A stretch of 64,000 bases of DNA, taken from positions 186,001-250,000 of the forward strand of contig NZ_AULI01000007.1 of the NCBI RefSeq assembly GCF_000425205.1, given 5' to 3'. The stretch is from Pontibacillus halophilus JSM 076056 = DSM 19796 (lineage in GTDB: Bacteria; Bacillota; Bacilli; Bacillales; BH030062). Under the pieces are notes generated by a model, which did no database searches, was not told the DNA's origin, and saw only the letters and a list, made by a program, of their open reading frames with translations. Shown in pieces: positions 32,689 through 42,468 of this stretch (its first letter is position 1; each line of letters begins with the position of its first letter). The position numbers and the translations under genes are program-made.

Positions 32689-34296
32689 TTAACGTAGGGT
32701 AAGCGTATCTTCTACTTGCTTACGCAAAGCTCGTTTTAAGAATTTCCCAACCGATGTTTTTGGAATTTCCTCCATAAAGAGAACCTCATCTGGCAGCCAC
32801 CACTTCGCAAATTGCGGTCGTAGAAAGTCGTAGATGTCTTCTTTCTTTGTTTGACGCCCTTCCTTCAACACTACACAAGCGACAGGACGTTCCTGCCACT
32901 CAGGGTGAGGCAAGGCAACAACAGCCGCTTCAAAGACGTCTTCGTGTGCCATCAGCGCATTTTCAAGGTCTACAGAGGAAATCCATTCTCCCCCACTCTT
33001 TATAAGGTCCTTCGTTCGGTCAACGATCTTAATAAATCCTTCTTCATCAATCGTCACGACATCCCCAGTATGAAGCCATCCATCTTGAAATGCCTCGCTT
33101 GAGCGTTCGTCGTCCAAATACTCACTCGCAATCCAGTTCCCTCTTAGCAACAGTTCTCCCATCTCTTTACCATCCCAAGCCACTTCACCATTCTGCCCGA
33201 CAACTTTCAAATCAATGAGCGGGACAGGCGTACCTTGCTTTGCCCGGATATCTAGTCGCTCTTCATTGCTTAAGTCGGTCTGATAGCTCTTCAGTCGAGA
33301 TACGGTTACCATCGGTGTCGTTTCGGTCATGCCATACGCATGAAGGAACGGAATTCCATACTTCTCTTCAAACGTCTTAATCATTCCTTTAGGTGCAGCC
33401 GAACCACCACACACAACTGCGCGAAGACTGCTCGTGTCAAAGTCACCCGTCTCAAATTCCTTCAGCAACCCAAGCCAAATGGTCGGAACCCCAGCCGTTG
33501 TGGTGACCTTATATTCCTCAATCAATTCTGCTAGCAATTTAGGAGTAAATCGTGGACCTGGCATCACTTGAGTGGACCCAAACCACGTCGCCCCATACGG
33601 CATACCCCATGCGTTGACGTGAAACATAGGAACAACCGGCATACTCACATCTGCCTCAGACACCCCACATCCATCAGCTAGACCTAATGCCATCGCATGT
33701 AGCACGGTCCCTCTGTGGTTGTATAGGACACCCTTTGGATTTCCTGTCGTAGCAGAGGTATAACACAACCCAGCGGCATCATTTTCATCCAAGTCTTTAC
33801 GGAATTCGTATTCCGGGTTCCCTGTTTCAAGTAGCCGCTCGTAATGATACACAGGCGATAGTGTGGTTTCAGGCACCTCTTCATCATCCGTCATAATGAC
33901 AAATGCTTTAACGTTAGAGATTTCACCTTTGACTGCTTCAATAAGCGGAAGTACATCTTCGTCAATGAGAAGCACTTGGTCTTCAGCATGATTAATAATG
34001 TACGCCACATGCTTTGGAGAAAGTCGAAGGTTAATGGTGTGCAAGACCCCTCCCATTCCAGGTATGCCGAAATAAGCTTCTAAGTGACGGTGATGGTTCC
34101 AAGCTACTGTTCCTACTTTCTCGCCCCTTTGCACGCCGAGCTGTTCAAGAGCACTTGAAAGCCTGCGAGTACGTTGGCCGATCTCCTTGTAGGACAATCG
34201 CTGGATTTTCTTTTGTGTACGTGAAATGACTTCTTTGTTCGGAAAATACTTTTCTGCACGTTCCAACATATCGGACACGAGCAAAGGGATATTCAT
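32689..34296 (-). CDS. Long-chain fatty-acid-CoA ligase (AMP-dependent synthetase)
   Basis: A 535-residue adenylate-forming enzyme that activates fatty acids to acyl-CoA. Signature blocks are the P-loop-like YTSATTGNPKGV near residue 180-191, YGMTETTPM near 320, the GWLHTGDV segment near 410 and IVDRTKDLIKSGGEWIS near 425-441, with the catalytic Lys in KTSVGKFLKRALR at the C-terminus. I start at ATG 34296 because GGAGG stands 9 nt upstream; the frame is open 15 codons further. Medium-chain or long-chain preference cannot be told. Confidence 0.9.
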   Translation of the reverse strand: MNIPLLVSDMLERAEKYFPNKEVISRTQKKIQRLSYKEIGQRTRRLSSALEQLGVQRGEKVGTVAWNHHRHLEAYFGIPGMGGVLHTINLRLSPKHVAYIINHAEDQVLLIDEDVLPLIEAVKGEISNVKAFVIMTDDEEVPETTLSPVYHYERLLETGNPEYEFRKDLDENDAAGLCYTSATTGNPKGVLYNHRGTVLHAMALGLADGCGVSEADVSMPVVPMFHVNAWGMPYGATWFGSTQVMPGPRFTPKLLAELIEEYKVTTTAGVPTIWLGLLKEFETGDFDTSSLRAVVCGGSAAPKGMIKTFEEKYGIPFLHAYGMTETTPMVTVSRLKSYQTDLSNEERLDIRAKQGTPVPLIDLKVVGQNGEVAWDGKEMGELLLRGNWIASEYLDDERSSEAFQDGWLHTGDVVTIDEEGFIKIVDRTKDLIKSGGEWISSVDLENALMAHEDVFEAAVVALPHPEWQERPVACVVLKEGRQTKKEDIYDFLRPQFAKWWLPDEVLFMEEIPKTSVGKFLKRALRKQVEDTLTLR

Positions 34297-34428
34297 CATT
34301 CTTCTCAAACCTCCAGTTATGGTAGAATGGTCCCAAATCATAAGGAAGCGCTTACATCATACATGATAATAACTAGGTCCTTCTCATCTATTTTCACAAA
34401 GGTGAGGAACATTCCTGCTTTTCACTAA

Positions 34429-35256
34429 TTATTTTTCTAAATTTTCACACTTTAATAACGGATCTTCGAATGGTTCAGGAAATACGGTTGGATGAAGCAA
34501 GTATGCCAACTTCTGCAGTCCATAGAATAATCTTGGCGATGGACGACAGTAAAGTGACTCTGGTAAAGGGTAAATGTGATCGTCTCGAATAGCAGGTACG
34601 TTGTCCCAACCAGGACGCTTACGAATAAGAGAGGGCTTCATCTTCTTCTCGTTGACACCCACCCAAACCATGCATACGACATCAGGATTTCGTCTCCTCA
34701 CGTCATCCCAGTCCGTTTGGACGCTAGCTTGTTCAGCGTCTTCATAGAGATTACGCCCACCTGCTAGGAGACTCAATTCAGTCAGCCAATTTGGGCCTCC
34801 CGGGGTGAAGACGGGCTTTGGCCACCATTCCCAATAAAGAGTTTTCAAGTGTTCGAGAGTAGAAGCTTGCTCTCTATATGTAGACTGAATCGCTTCACAC
34901 TTAGTCGTCACCTCAGCCGCTCTTTCCTCTCTCCCAATCATCACACCAAGATGATGAACATCCTCCAAGATCTCTTTAAGGGAATTCGGATTGAGGATCA
35001 CATATGGAAGCTTTCGTCGCTCTAACTCCTCAATGTTCCGCTCCATTCCAGGTACACTTAACGAAGCGACGACAAGATCCGGTTCAAGTTGCTCTACTGC
35101 ATCCATATCAATAGAGAGATCAGGACCTACCTTTGGTAAAGCTTGTACAGATTGAGGCCAGTCCGAGAAATCGTCCACCGCGACAACATCTTCCATGGCA
35201 CCTAAGTAGGCAAGAATTTCTGTATTACTTGGGCAAATTGAAACGATTCGCATCAT
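34429..35256 (-). CDS. BtuF-like cobalamin/siderophore-binding protein without signal peptide
   Basis: A 275-residue periplasmic-binding-protein fold of the class III (BtuF/FhuD) type: RIVSICPSNTEILAYLG at the start, VGPDLSIDMDAVEQLEPDLVV near 42-62, and TDWDDVRRRNPDVV near 185. It lacks a signal peptide or lipobox, since the first strand begins at residue 3, with GAGGAGG just before the ATG-ATG start. Such signal-less BtuF homologues occur widely in Bacillaceae and are presumed cytoplasmic. No permease or ATPase gene is adjacent. A cobalamin link is suggested by homology only. Confidence 0.75.
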   Translation of the reverse strand: MMRIVSICPSNTEILAYLGAMEDVVAVDDFSDWPQSVQALPKVGPDLSIDMDAVEQLEPDLVVASLSVPGMERNIEELERRKLPYVILNPNSLKEILEDVHHLGVMIGREERAAEVTTKCEAIQSTYREQASTLEHLKTLYWEWWPKPVFTPGGPNWLTELSLLAGGRNLYEDAEQASVQTDWDDVRRRNPDVVCMVWVGVNEKKMKPSLIRKRPGWDNVPAIRDDHIYPLPESLYCRPSPRLFYGLQKLAYLLHPTVFPEPFEDPLLKCENLEK

Positions 35257-35508
35257 ACGACCTCCTCGTGTTATGAAACTCGAATATAGCCTATTGTTAC
35301 GTTCTACGCTTACATAAAAATAACCATAGTTGGCTTCAGTCTTTATAAATTCAAGGAAGACATATAGAGAAGATTAACGCAGGCTGGATTATTCTTCCTT
35401 TACACCATACTAACATACGGTAAACTTGTTCATTTCTCGGTATAGATTGTTTATGGGCATCCTAGTGAAGAACTCGATAAAAGAAGCGTAGTGAAGTTCA
35501 TATAAAGA

Positions 35509-35535
35509 AAGGACAAAATCTTGAAATTTTGTCCT
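35509..35535 (-). terminator. Terminator of nhaC
   Basis: AAGGACAAAAT and ATTTTGTCCTT, with a loop between, lie 22 nt beyond the nhaC stop; an A/T-rich arm supplies the T-tract on the reverse strand. The remaining gap 35257-35508 shows nothing I can support. Confidence 0.8.
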
Positions 35536-35556
35536 TCTGTCTTCCATCCTATTTGA

Positions 35557-36909
35557 TTACATCCCAGATACGTGCTGTTCGCCTACCTCATAAGCCCGCT
35601 TGGCTTGTCTTCTTTCAGTCCACCATGAAGCGAGAATCGTCATAAACGGTGTGATGAGCAAGAAGAAGGCGAAGGGAACAAAGTCAAGTACTGGGACACC
35701 GACAAGAGCAGCACACAGTAGCGCAAGCATGCTCCAAGGGACCATACCTGTGAAGACGACGGTTGTGTCTGCAATAATTCGGCCTAACTGTCCTTTCGAG
35801 AAGTTCGCTTCCCAGTGAGGCTTTAACGCACGCCCTGTTAGAATGACCGGAAACGATTGGTTCGGTGAGATGAAAGCAATCCCAAACGCAACCCCTACCG
35901 TTTGCCACGTATTCTTCGTAAGGGAATCAGAATTTGTAAAGACCTTATCAATATAAGGCTGTAGCATCTCGGTATCTTCTATAATTTGTGAGAATACCCC
36001 CACAACAAGTATAAAGACAATGAATGGTAACATAGAGAAGATTCCTGTGTGGCTATCAAACCCTGTAAAGATGAGCGTTGACCATTCTATGACCGACTCG
36101 CCGCGTATCATCAGGACAACTAATGCAGTGCCGATACTCAGCATAAATGCATGCTTTGTCTTCCCAATCCATAGAATAGCGACCATCAACACAAATGGTG
36201 GGAGCAAAGAAATCACGAGTTGAGGGGTCGATAGTCCGTCCAAATTTTCACTTGAGAAAGCACCCGCTTCTACATCGAGAACAACGAGATCCATGACGAA
36301 GTAAGCAAGAACCGTCACTAGAACACTTCCGATTAACGTTGGCAGAATACGTAAGAGCTGCCTCCTTACATTAAGGTCAAGCGAATGAATAATGAGCTGA
36401 AAGGATGTGGATAAAGGTGAGGTTCGATCTCCTACAAACGCCCCTGAAACTAAGGCTCCTGCCACGTATCCTAATGATACATCGATTGTTCCTGCTGCCG
36501 CCATGACCGGTACCCCAACCACGCTTAAACTTCCAACAGCTGAACCGATCACTAACGACATCAGCATGGTAACTAGAAACGTCATCATGAGAAAGTGGTC
36601 TGCAGAGATAAAGGAAAGAAAGACCGTATTCATATCCTCCACCGTCCCAGCAAGCTTCCAAGTTGGAAGCACCATGCCAACGAACATCAGAAGCCACGCA
36701 ACTTCCTTATTTCGTTTTATCCCTGTCGTAATGGCATCTCTCAAATGCGCATGGGTATACCCTTTCTTATAGAAGAAATAAAGGAGTATAGCGAAACCAG
36801 GAACAATGGCAAGCGTCATGGAAAAGTTGTGAACAACGGCTACCATTAATACACCGATTGTAATCGTTAATATTAGTACAATTTCTCGTAGTAGAAAGGA
36901 TTGCTTCAT
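35557..36909 (-). CDS. nhaC: Na+/H+ antiporter, NhaC family
   Basis: A 450-residue membrane antiporter with about eleven hydrophobic segments. GALVSGAFVGDRTSPLSTS near residue 150-168 is the NhaC signature with the buried Asp, and ISPNQSFPVILTGR near 350 is the matching second-half motif. NhaC-type proteins exchange external protons for internal sodium, important at high salt or alkaline pH. AGGGGGCG precedes the ATG. It is a single gene, divergent from the ABC unit at 37094. Confidence 0.88.
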   Translation of the reverse strand: MKQSFLLREIVLILTITIGVLMVAVVHNFSMTLAIVPGFAILLYFFYKKGYTHAHLRDAITTGIKRNKEVAWLLMFVGMVLPTWKLAGTVEDMNTVFLSFISADHFLMMTFLVTMLMSLVIGSAVGSLSVVGVPVMAAAGTIDVSLGYVAGALVSGAFVGDRTSPLSTSFQLIIHSLDLNVRRQLLRILPTLIGSVLVTVLAYFVMDLVVLDVEAGAFSSENLDGLSTPQLVISLLPPFVLMVAILWIGKTKHAFMLSIGTALVVLMIRGESVIEWSTLIFTGFDSHTGIFSMLPFIVFILVVGVFSQIIEDTEMLQPYIDKVFTNSDSLTKNTWQTVGVAFGIAFISPNQSFPVILTGRALKPHWEANFSKGQLGRIIADTTVVFTGMVPWSMLALLCAALVGVPVLDFVPFAFFLLITPFMTILASWWTERRQAKRAYEVGEQHVSGM

Positions 36910-37093
36910 AAGTTGTCGCCCCCTGGTTGTTTAGAGGACATTATACGTAAGGGAATCCTCCCTTACAATACACACGGAAATATTCAAAATACATCAATAA
37001 TTCCCTTTACCCATTAGTAAATAAATGGTAGGTTACAAGCATGCTACAATAGAACCACTTAGCTATTCTCTTATTGAATCAAGGAGTGACCAA

Positions 37094-37819
37094 ATGATCG
37101 AGTTAACAGGCGTTTCTAAAACTTATGACGGCCAAAAACAGGCCGTAACAAATTTATCTTTAACCATCCCAAGCGGTAAAATCTTTGGTTTCCTCGGTCC
37201 AAATGGGGCCGGTAAATCTACAACCATTAAGATGATGACTGGAATCCTTCCGTTGGACGAAGGTCAAATCACAATGAACGGCTTCGATATCACAACCGAT
37301 GCCCTAGAGGCGAAACGTTCATTTGGATATGTGTCCGATTCACCCGACCAGTTTCTTCGATTAAAGGGGGTTGAATACTTAAACTTTATTGGAGACTTAT
37401 ATGATGTAGATACAAAGACAAGGAAAGAACGGATTGAGCATTTCACGAAGGAGTTTGGAATCTTTGAAGTCCTGAATGACACCATTCAATCCTACTCACA
37501 CGGAATGCGTCAAAAAATTATCGTCACAGGTGTGCTTCTCCACGACCCTGATGTATGGATTCTAGACGAACCACTCACAGGACTCGATCCCAAGAGCGCG
37601 TTCACATTAAAGGAAATGATGAAAGAACATGCAGAGAAAGGAAAGACAGTCTTCTTCTCAACACACGTTCTAGAAGTAGTCGAACAATTATGCGATGAGG
37701 TTGCCATCATTTCAAACGGAGAGATTCTGTTTAATGGAGACATGAAGGAGATGAAGAAGCAATTTAAAGAGGACCAGACACTTGAACATATCTTCCTGGA
37801 GCTTACCAACCATGAATAA
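37094..37819 (+). CDS. ABC exporter ATP-binding protein
   Basis: A 241-residue ATPase: Walker A GPNGAGKST at residues 35-43, signature YSHGMRQKI near 137, Walker B VWILDEPLTGLDP near 155 and H-loop STHVLE near 192. The start at ATG 37094 is set by AAGGAG 7 nt upstream; the open frame extends 23 codons before it. It overlaps the permease gene by 8 nt and forms an export pair with it. Substrate unknown. Confidence 0.88.
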   Translation: MIELTGVSKTYDGQKQAVTNLSLTIPSGKIFGFLGPNGAGKSTTIKMMTGILPLDEGQITMNGFDITTDALEAKRSFGYVSDSPDQFLRLKGVEYLNFIGDLYDVDTKTRKERIEHFTKEFGIFEVLNDTIQSYSHGMRQKIIVTGVLLHDPDVWILDEPLTGLDPKSAFTLKEMMKEHAEKGKTVFFSTHVLEVVEQLCDEVAIISNGEILFNGDMKEMKKQFKEDQTLEHIFLELTNHE

Positions 37820-39452
37820 GGCATTCCTTCTGTTCAGACTAATGGTAAAGCTTCACTTCTCTATGCGTGACAAAGATAGCAAATACAAAGTCGGTGTAGC
37901 AATTGCCATTATGGCAGCTCTCCCGCTTGGTGCCGTGCTTCTATATTTATTGGGAACGATTGTATCCAATGCTTACGCGTTGCTTGAGCCATTAGGACAG
38001 GATTCACTCATTATAGCTGTGGCTCTGTTCGGAGCAGCATTTGCGGTACTATTCTTCACCATTTTCTCAATCCTGTCTTCTTTCTACTTCTCAGAGGATA
38101 TTGAATCGTATCTGCCCATGCCGTTTCAGCCGTACCAAATCATCATTGGGAAGTCGTTATCTCCTCTTCTTAAAGGATATTTGTACTCTACGCTTCTGCT
38201 CGGCCCGGTGTTTTTCTTTTACGGTAGTCAAGCTGGAGGGGGACTCTTGTATGTACTCACGAGTGTACTGGTGCTAGCAACATTCCCAATCATCCCATTC
38301 ATCCTTATTGCTTTACTTATGATGGTGGTCATGCGTTATGCGAATATTGCCAAGAACAAAGACCGAACGAAAACCATTGCGGGTTTTATAGGCATCTTAT
38401 TCGCGATTGGAATTAACATTCTCGTTCGCTTGAACCAATCTTCTGAAGAGGTGGGGCAAGATTTAGCACAGTGGCTGTCTGGACAAAACGATTTACTCTG
38501 GAACATAACGAAGGTTCTTCCCAATACATATGTGGCTACACAAATGCTGACAGCAGACAACCTTGGTTGGAGCATTGTTTCTACACTAGCGTTTCTTCTG
38601 ATTACAGCAGTAGCTGTTGCTCTCTATATCTCAGTTGGACAGCGTCTATACTTTAAAGGAGTCAGAGGCATTCAGTCTGGGTCTAAAGGTAAACAAATGA
38701 AAGAGTTGACCAGTGACCATATGAAAGGCAGCACACCGTTCTGGAGCTTGATAAGGAGAGATATTAAAACCATCTTTCGAACTCCTGCATTCTTCATTCA
38801 ATGTGTTGTGAACAACATGACGCTCCCGCTTTTACTTGTAGTCATTCTATTTATGGATGGCAATCTGCAACTTATACGAACTAACCTTCAAACGATGGAC
38901 CAAGGTCATGTTCTGTTGCTTGCTTTAGGGGCAACGATTGTCACAATTGGCTCAAATCCCACTGCGACTTCTTCCATTTCAAGGGAGGGAGCGAACTGGT
39001 TTGCCTTTTTATACATGCCCATTACGACTAAAACTGTTTTCTACAGCAAAGCGTTTGTTGCATTTCTAATTCAGTGGATTGGACTTGTATTTGTCGGGGG
39101 GATTATGATTTGGTTCTTGCAAGGGTTCTCAATCATCCTCCCTCTCTGGTTATTGTTGAGCGGAATCATAAACTGGATTAGTTCAATCTATGGATTGATA
39201 TTAGACTCATCCCAACCGAACTTGCACTGGAACGATGAACAGCAAGTCTTTCGTTCTCTCATGCCATTCATGAGTCTCATTATGCAAGCATTAGCTGGTT
39301 CTGTACTTATTATTATCTTGTGGGTGCTCCCATTTGTTCAAGGGGTCTGGATCACCTTTGCTATTCTATTAAGTGTTCTCCTACTTACATTGTGGGGAAT
39401 GAATGATTGGCTAAAGCGAAAGAGCCAAGCTTCGTTACACTCTATTAAATAG
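37812..39452 (+). CDS. ABC exporter permease, about 546 aa
   Basis: A large membrane protein with about twelve hydrophobic segments and few charges. I start at ATG 37812 (MNKAFLLFRLMVK), which overlaps the ATPase stop and has GGAGC 5 nt upstream. A cytoplasmic loop near residue 290-320 (KGKQMKELTSDHMKGS) separates two halves. It resembles the large ABC-2-type permeases of Firmicutes that pair with short ATPases; its substrate is unknown. The pair is followed 11 nt later by a GNAT gene. Confidence 0.78.
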   Translation: MNKAFLLFRLMVKLHFSMRDKDSKYKVGVAIAIMAALPLGAVLLYLLGTIVSNAYALLEPLGQDSLIIAVALFGAAFAVLFFTIFSILSSFYFSEDIESYLPMPFQPYQIIIGKSLSPLLKGYLYSTLLLGPVFFFYGSQAGGGLLYVLTSVLVLATFPIIPFILIALLMMVVMRYANIAKNKDRTKTIAGFIGILFAIGINILVRLNQSSEEVGQDLAQWLSGQNDLLWNITKVLPNTYVATQMLTADNLGWSIVSTLAFLLITAVAVALYISVGQRLYFKGVRGIQSGSKGKQMKELTSDHMKGSTPFWSLIRRDIKTIFRTPAFFIQCVVNNMTLPLLLVVILFMDGNLQLIRTNLQTMDQGHVLLLALGATIVTIGSNPTATSSISREGANWFAFLYMPITTKTVFYSKAFVAFLIQWIGLVFVGGIMIWFLQGFSIILPLWLLLSGIINWISSIYGLILDSSQPNLHWNDEQQVFRSLMPFMSLIMQALAGSVLIIILWVLPFVQGVWITFAILLSVLLLTLWGMNDWLKRKSQASLHSIK

Positions 39453-39463
39453 GAGGGATTCTG

Positions 39464-39964
39464 TTGAAATTGCGAACGTTAGTCGAAGAAGATGCAGCCA
39501 CTTACTGGGCATTTCGACTTCATGCATTAGAGGAGAGCCCAACCGCCTTCTTAACGACCGTCGAAGAAAGAAGAGCAAAAGACGACGCACTGTCACAAAC
39601 CAAACGTCAACTGGCAGACCATCGTAGTGAAACGATTGGAGCATTTAAAGAAGGAGAATTAGTCGGGGTAGTCACATTACTGTTAAGTGGAGCTTATCGT
39701 TCAAGACACAAAGGAACCATCGTCGCAATGTACGTTGCTCCAGCATCACGAAAGAACGGGGTTGGAAAGCAATTGATGGAAGCTATCCTCCACTCGGCCA
39801 AGCAGCGCGACCTAGAAATGCTGACACTAGAAGTGGCTACGCTAAATAAACGAGCTTCCTCCCTCTATCAGTCTTGTGGCTTTATGAGCTATGGCATTCT
39901 CCAACACTCCTTAAAAACAAATAAGGGCTACATCGACGAGACATCCATGGTGTGCTACCTATAG
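39464..39964 (+). CDS. GNAT-family N-acetyltransferase
   Basis: A 166-residue acetyltransferase. IVAMYVAPASRKNGVGKQLMEAIL (read in two parts, strand then acetyl-CoA loop RKNGVGKQL) is motif A and LEVATLNKRASSLYQSCGF motif B. The start is TTG, 6 nt after GGAGGG. Only 11 nt separate it from the ABC permease stop, so it belongs to that operon and might modify or protect against the exported compound, which is speculative. Confidence 0.8.
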   Translation: MKLRTLVEEDAATYWAFRLHALEESPTAFLTTVEERRAKDDALSQTKRQLADHRSETIGAFKEGELVGVVTLLLSGAYRSRHKGTIVAMYVAPASRKNGVGKQLMEAILHSAKQRDLEMLTLEVATLNKRASSLYQSCGFMSYGILQHSLKTNKGYIDETSMVCYL

Positions 39965-39998
39965 AATAATGCGCATGACTCCAGTCATGCGCATTATT
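39965..39998. terminator. Strong terminator between the ABC unit and usp
   Basis: A perfect 16-bp stem (AATAATGCGCATGACT with AGTCATGCGCATTATT, centre CC) begins right after the GNAT stop. Confidence 0.88.
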
Positions 39999-40039
39999 CT
40001 TGATAATATTTAATAAGAAAAGCCATTAAACGAATGAGA

Positions 40040-40456
40040 CTATTTAATAATCATGACAGGACAATCAACTTCACGGGTAACTTTATGACTCACACTTCCT
40101 AGCAGTACCTCTTGAAAGGCATTCAAGCCACGGCTCCCCATCACGACGATATCGTACTCATGCCTGTTGGCATAATCCGATATCTCTCGACTAGGGTCTC
40201 CTTTCACCATTTCTAGCGTGTAAGGTACACCTTTAAAGTTTAGCTGCTCTTCGATCGGACGAACCCTCTCATACCTTGTATGGTCGACTCCTATGCTCCC
40301 TTGTGAAATGACGTCATGTTTCGAGGAGTTTGCATCAATAACATATAAAACCGTGACAGATGCGTCTTGTTCGATGGATGCTAAGTGAGCTGCACGTTTG
40401 ACCGTTTCTAGACCGTGTTCTGTACCGTCTGTTGCTAGTAGTATTTTATTAAACAT
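40040..40456 (-). CDS. Universal stress protein (UspA family)
   Basis: A 138-residue Usp-domain protein. It begins MFNKILLATDGTEHGLETV, and the ATP-binding motif GSRGLNAFQEVLLGSVSHKV closes the fold near residue 108-127, with a final CPVMIIK strand. The ATG at 40456 follows AGGGGGGG; 24 further codons upstream are open but lack a ribosome site. It is divergent from a SulP transporter. Usp proteins next to SulP or antiporter genes often act as regulators of the transporter, which is an inference here. Confidence 0.85.
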   Translation of the reverse strand: MFNKILLATDGTEHGLETVKRAAHLASIEQDASVTVLYVIDANSSKHDVISQGSIGVDHTRYERVRPIEEQLNFKGVPYTLEMVKGDPSREISDYANRHEYDIVVMGSRGLNAFQEVLLGSVSHKVTREVDCPVMIIK

Positions 40457-40677
40457 AGAACCCCCCCTAAATTTCTTCCTATCCTTCCCCTTTCCTTTCG
40501 TTATCGTCGACTTAAACCCCTTTTTCATAGGTGTGACAGTTGTTTGAACATACGTCCCCTTAGAGGGACCGACAGCAAATTTTATGATTCATGGACCTTT
40601 ATGCATGTGTTTGAAAGAATTACCGAGAAAAAATGTGAATTAATCGCTTACATGGGGTTATCTTTCTTTAGCAACCC

Positions 40678-40727
40678 GTGATATAATTTCTTTCGTTCTG
40701 TTCGGTTTCGCTTTTGGAGAACGAAAG
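40678..40727 (+). promoter_or_regulatory. Extended -10 promoter and inverted repeat of sulP
   Basis: TGATATAAT (40679-40687) is an extended -10 element. CTTTCGTTCT (40690-40699) and AGAACGAAAG (40718-40727) form a perfect 10-bp inverted repeat spanning the start point and leader, with no T-tract behind it. An operator or a leader hairpin is possible. The rest of 40457-40754 shows nothing more. Confidence 0.5.
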
Positions 40728-40754
40728 CAAAAATTAAAAGAAAGAGGTGGATGT

Positions 40755-42230
40755 ATGAATCTAGCACAAACAATCCGACAGCAGTGGCTAGGCAACGTGA
40801 AAAGTGATGTACTTGCAGGGATTGTCGTCGCATTAGCTCTAATCCCTGAGGCGATTGCTTTCTCACTTGTCGCTGGTGTCGATCCGATGGTTGGACTGTA
40901 CGCTTCCTTCTGTATCGCTGTCATCATAGCCTTTGTCGGCGGACGACCAGGTATGATTTCAGCGGCTACAGGTGCCATGGCCTTGCTCATGGGTGGTCTT
41001 GTACGCGACTACGGAATTGAGTATTTGCTCGCTGCAACGGTTCTTACTGGTATTATTCAAATTATTTTTGGGTCACTTAAGATTGCGCGGTTAATGCGCT
41101 TTATTCCACGTTCTGTTATGACTGGGTTTGTGAATTCACTTGCAATCTTAATCTTCATGTCTCAATTGGAGCACTTTGCTGGAGAAGGTTGGGTCATGTA
41201 CGCAATGGTTGCAGGTTCTCTTGCCATCATCTATCTATTCCCACGTCTCACAAGCTCCATTCCATCTCCACTTGTTGCAATCGTCGTGATTACCGTTATT
41301 GCAGTTATGACGAACGCGTCTACGAAGACCGTTGGAGATATGGGCGAATTGAGTCAGACGCTCCCAATCTTTGCGTTACCTGATATCCCGCTTAACTTCG
41401 AGACACTTCAGATTATCTTGCCTTATTCCATTGCCTTAGCAATTGTTGGGCTTGTTGAATCTTTACTAACGTCTCAAATTGTGGATGATATGACGGATAC
41501 AGGAAGTAACAAGAACAAAGAGGCTCGTGGACAAGGGATTGCGAACTTTGTAACAGGTTTCTTTGGCGGAATGGCTGGCTGTGCGATGATTGGTCAATCT
41601 GTCATTAACGTGAAATCTGGAGGACGCGGTCGTCTATCTACGTTTGTTGCTGGTGCATTCCTAATGTTCCTCATTATTGTTCTTAACGGCCTATTGATTC
41701 AAATTCCAATGGCCGCACTCGTAGGTGTCATGATCATGGTTTCCATCGGTACATTCGATTGGTCATCCTTGACGAAGTTACATCGTATGCCACTGTCTGA
41801 CGCTGCTGTCATGGTCATTACAGTAGGAGTTGTCGTGTACACGCATGACCTTTCAATTGGTGTTATCACTGGTGTAATTCTAAGTGCCCTATTCTTCGCA
41901 GCGAAGATCTCGAAGCTTAAAGTAGAAGAGAAATTTGATGCTAAGCTTGATACGATGACATTTGAGGTTCACGGAGAGCTATTCTTCGTATCATCGAATG
42001 ACTTGCCTGATTACTTCAATTATAAAGTAGATGCGTCAACGGTTATCCTTGACTTTACAGATGCTCATGTTCACGATGATTCTGCAGTAGGAGCCATCGA
42101 CAAAGTGGTCATGAAATTCAAGAACCAAGGAAAAGACGTTCAAGTCGTTGGACTGAATGACCGAAGCGCTCAACTCATTAATCAATTGGCTGTCTACGAC
42201 AAGCCAGATGCAACAGCCGCTAGTCATTAA
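40755..42230 (+). CDS. SulP-family anion transporter with STAS domain
   Basis: A 491-residue transporter. About twelve hydrophobic segments cover residues 18-375; [24 protein letters not shown] near 28-51 is the SulP signature and GNKNKE near 260 lies in the central loop. The C-terminal STAS domain (about 395-485) ends with the [19 protein letters not shown] strand-helix. SulP members carry sulfate, bicarbonate (BicA type) or other anions in symport with sodium or protons. A bicarbonate role would suit an alkaliphile or halophile but cannot be decided by sequence. AAAGAGGTGG precedes the ATG. Confidence 0.88.
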   Translation: MNLAQTIRQQWLGNVKSDVLAGIVVALALIPEAIAFSLVAGVDPMVGLYASFCIAVIIAFVGGRPGMISAATGAMALLMGGLVRDYGIEYLLAATVLTGIIQIIFGSLKIARLMRFIPRSVMTGFVNSLAILIFMSQLEHFAGEGWVMYAMVAGSLAIIYLFPRLTSSIPSPLVAIVVITVIAVMTNASTKTVGDMGELSQTLPIFALPDIPLNFETLQIILPYSIALAIVGLVESLLTSQIVDDMTDTGSNKNKEARGQGIANFVTGFFGGMAGCAMIGQSVINVKSGGRGRLSTFVAGAFLMFLIIVLNGLLIQIPMAALVGVMIMVSIGTFDWSSLTKLHRMPLSDAAVMVITVGVVVYTHDLSIGVITGVILSALFFAAKISKLKVEEKFDAKLDTMTFEVHGELFFVSSNDLPDYFNYKVDASTVILDFTDAHVHDDSAVGAIDKVVMKFKNQGKDVQVVGLNDRSAQLINQLAVYDKPDATAASH

Positions 42231-42240
42231 TCCTCATAGA

Positions 42241-42274
42241 AAAGCCCCGCTTATCGTAAGCGGGGCTTTTTCAA
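42241..42274. terminator. Terminator of sulP
   Basis: AAAGCCCCGCTTA and TAAGCGGGGCTTT form a 13-bp stem with loop TCG, followed by TTCAATCTTT. Confidence 0.92.
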
Positions 42275-42314
42275 TCTTTGTAATTGGACGAGAAACGCAC
42301 ATACCTTCTACCGA

Positions 42315-42455
42315 TTAAAACACTCCAAACACAATAAGCAAGATGGACGCCACAACGAGACTATAGTTCGCAATTGGATGAAACTCACTGTAGTTCTGCT
42401 CTGACCCTGTCATACGATCCAATACTTCTTGACGAATTTTTGTTTCGTAGACCAT
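42315..42455 (-). CDS. Mini membrane protein, 46 aa, likely catabolite-controlled
   Basis: A 46-codon frame reads MVYETKIRQEVLDRMTGSEQ in its polar half, followed by a short NYSEFHPIANY link and one hydrophobic helix (SLVVASILLIVFGVF) at the C-terminus. GTGGTGA lies upstream of the ATG as a modest ribosome site. A perfect cre site stands 14 bp before the start. I know no family. The single C-terminal anchor suggests a small protein that attaches to a membrane partner. No terminator is obvious before the sulP hairpin, which could serve it from the reverse side. Confidence 0.55.
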   Translation of the reverse strand: MVYETKIRQEVLDRMTGSEQNYSEFHPIANYSLVVASILLIVFGVF

Positions 42456-42468
42456 CTCATCACCACTT

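Noticed and set aside
32434-32697. Forward frame of 87 codons
   Set aside because: Overlaps the transposase remnant and two terminators; no ribosome site.
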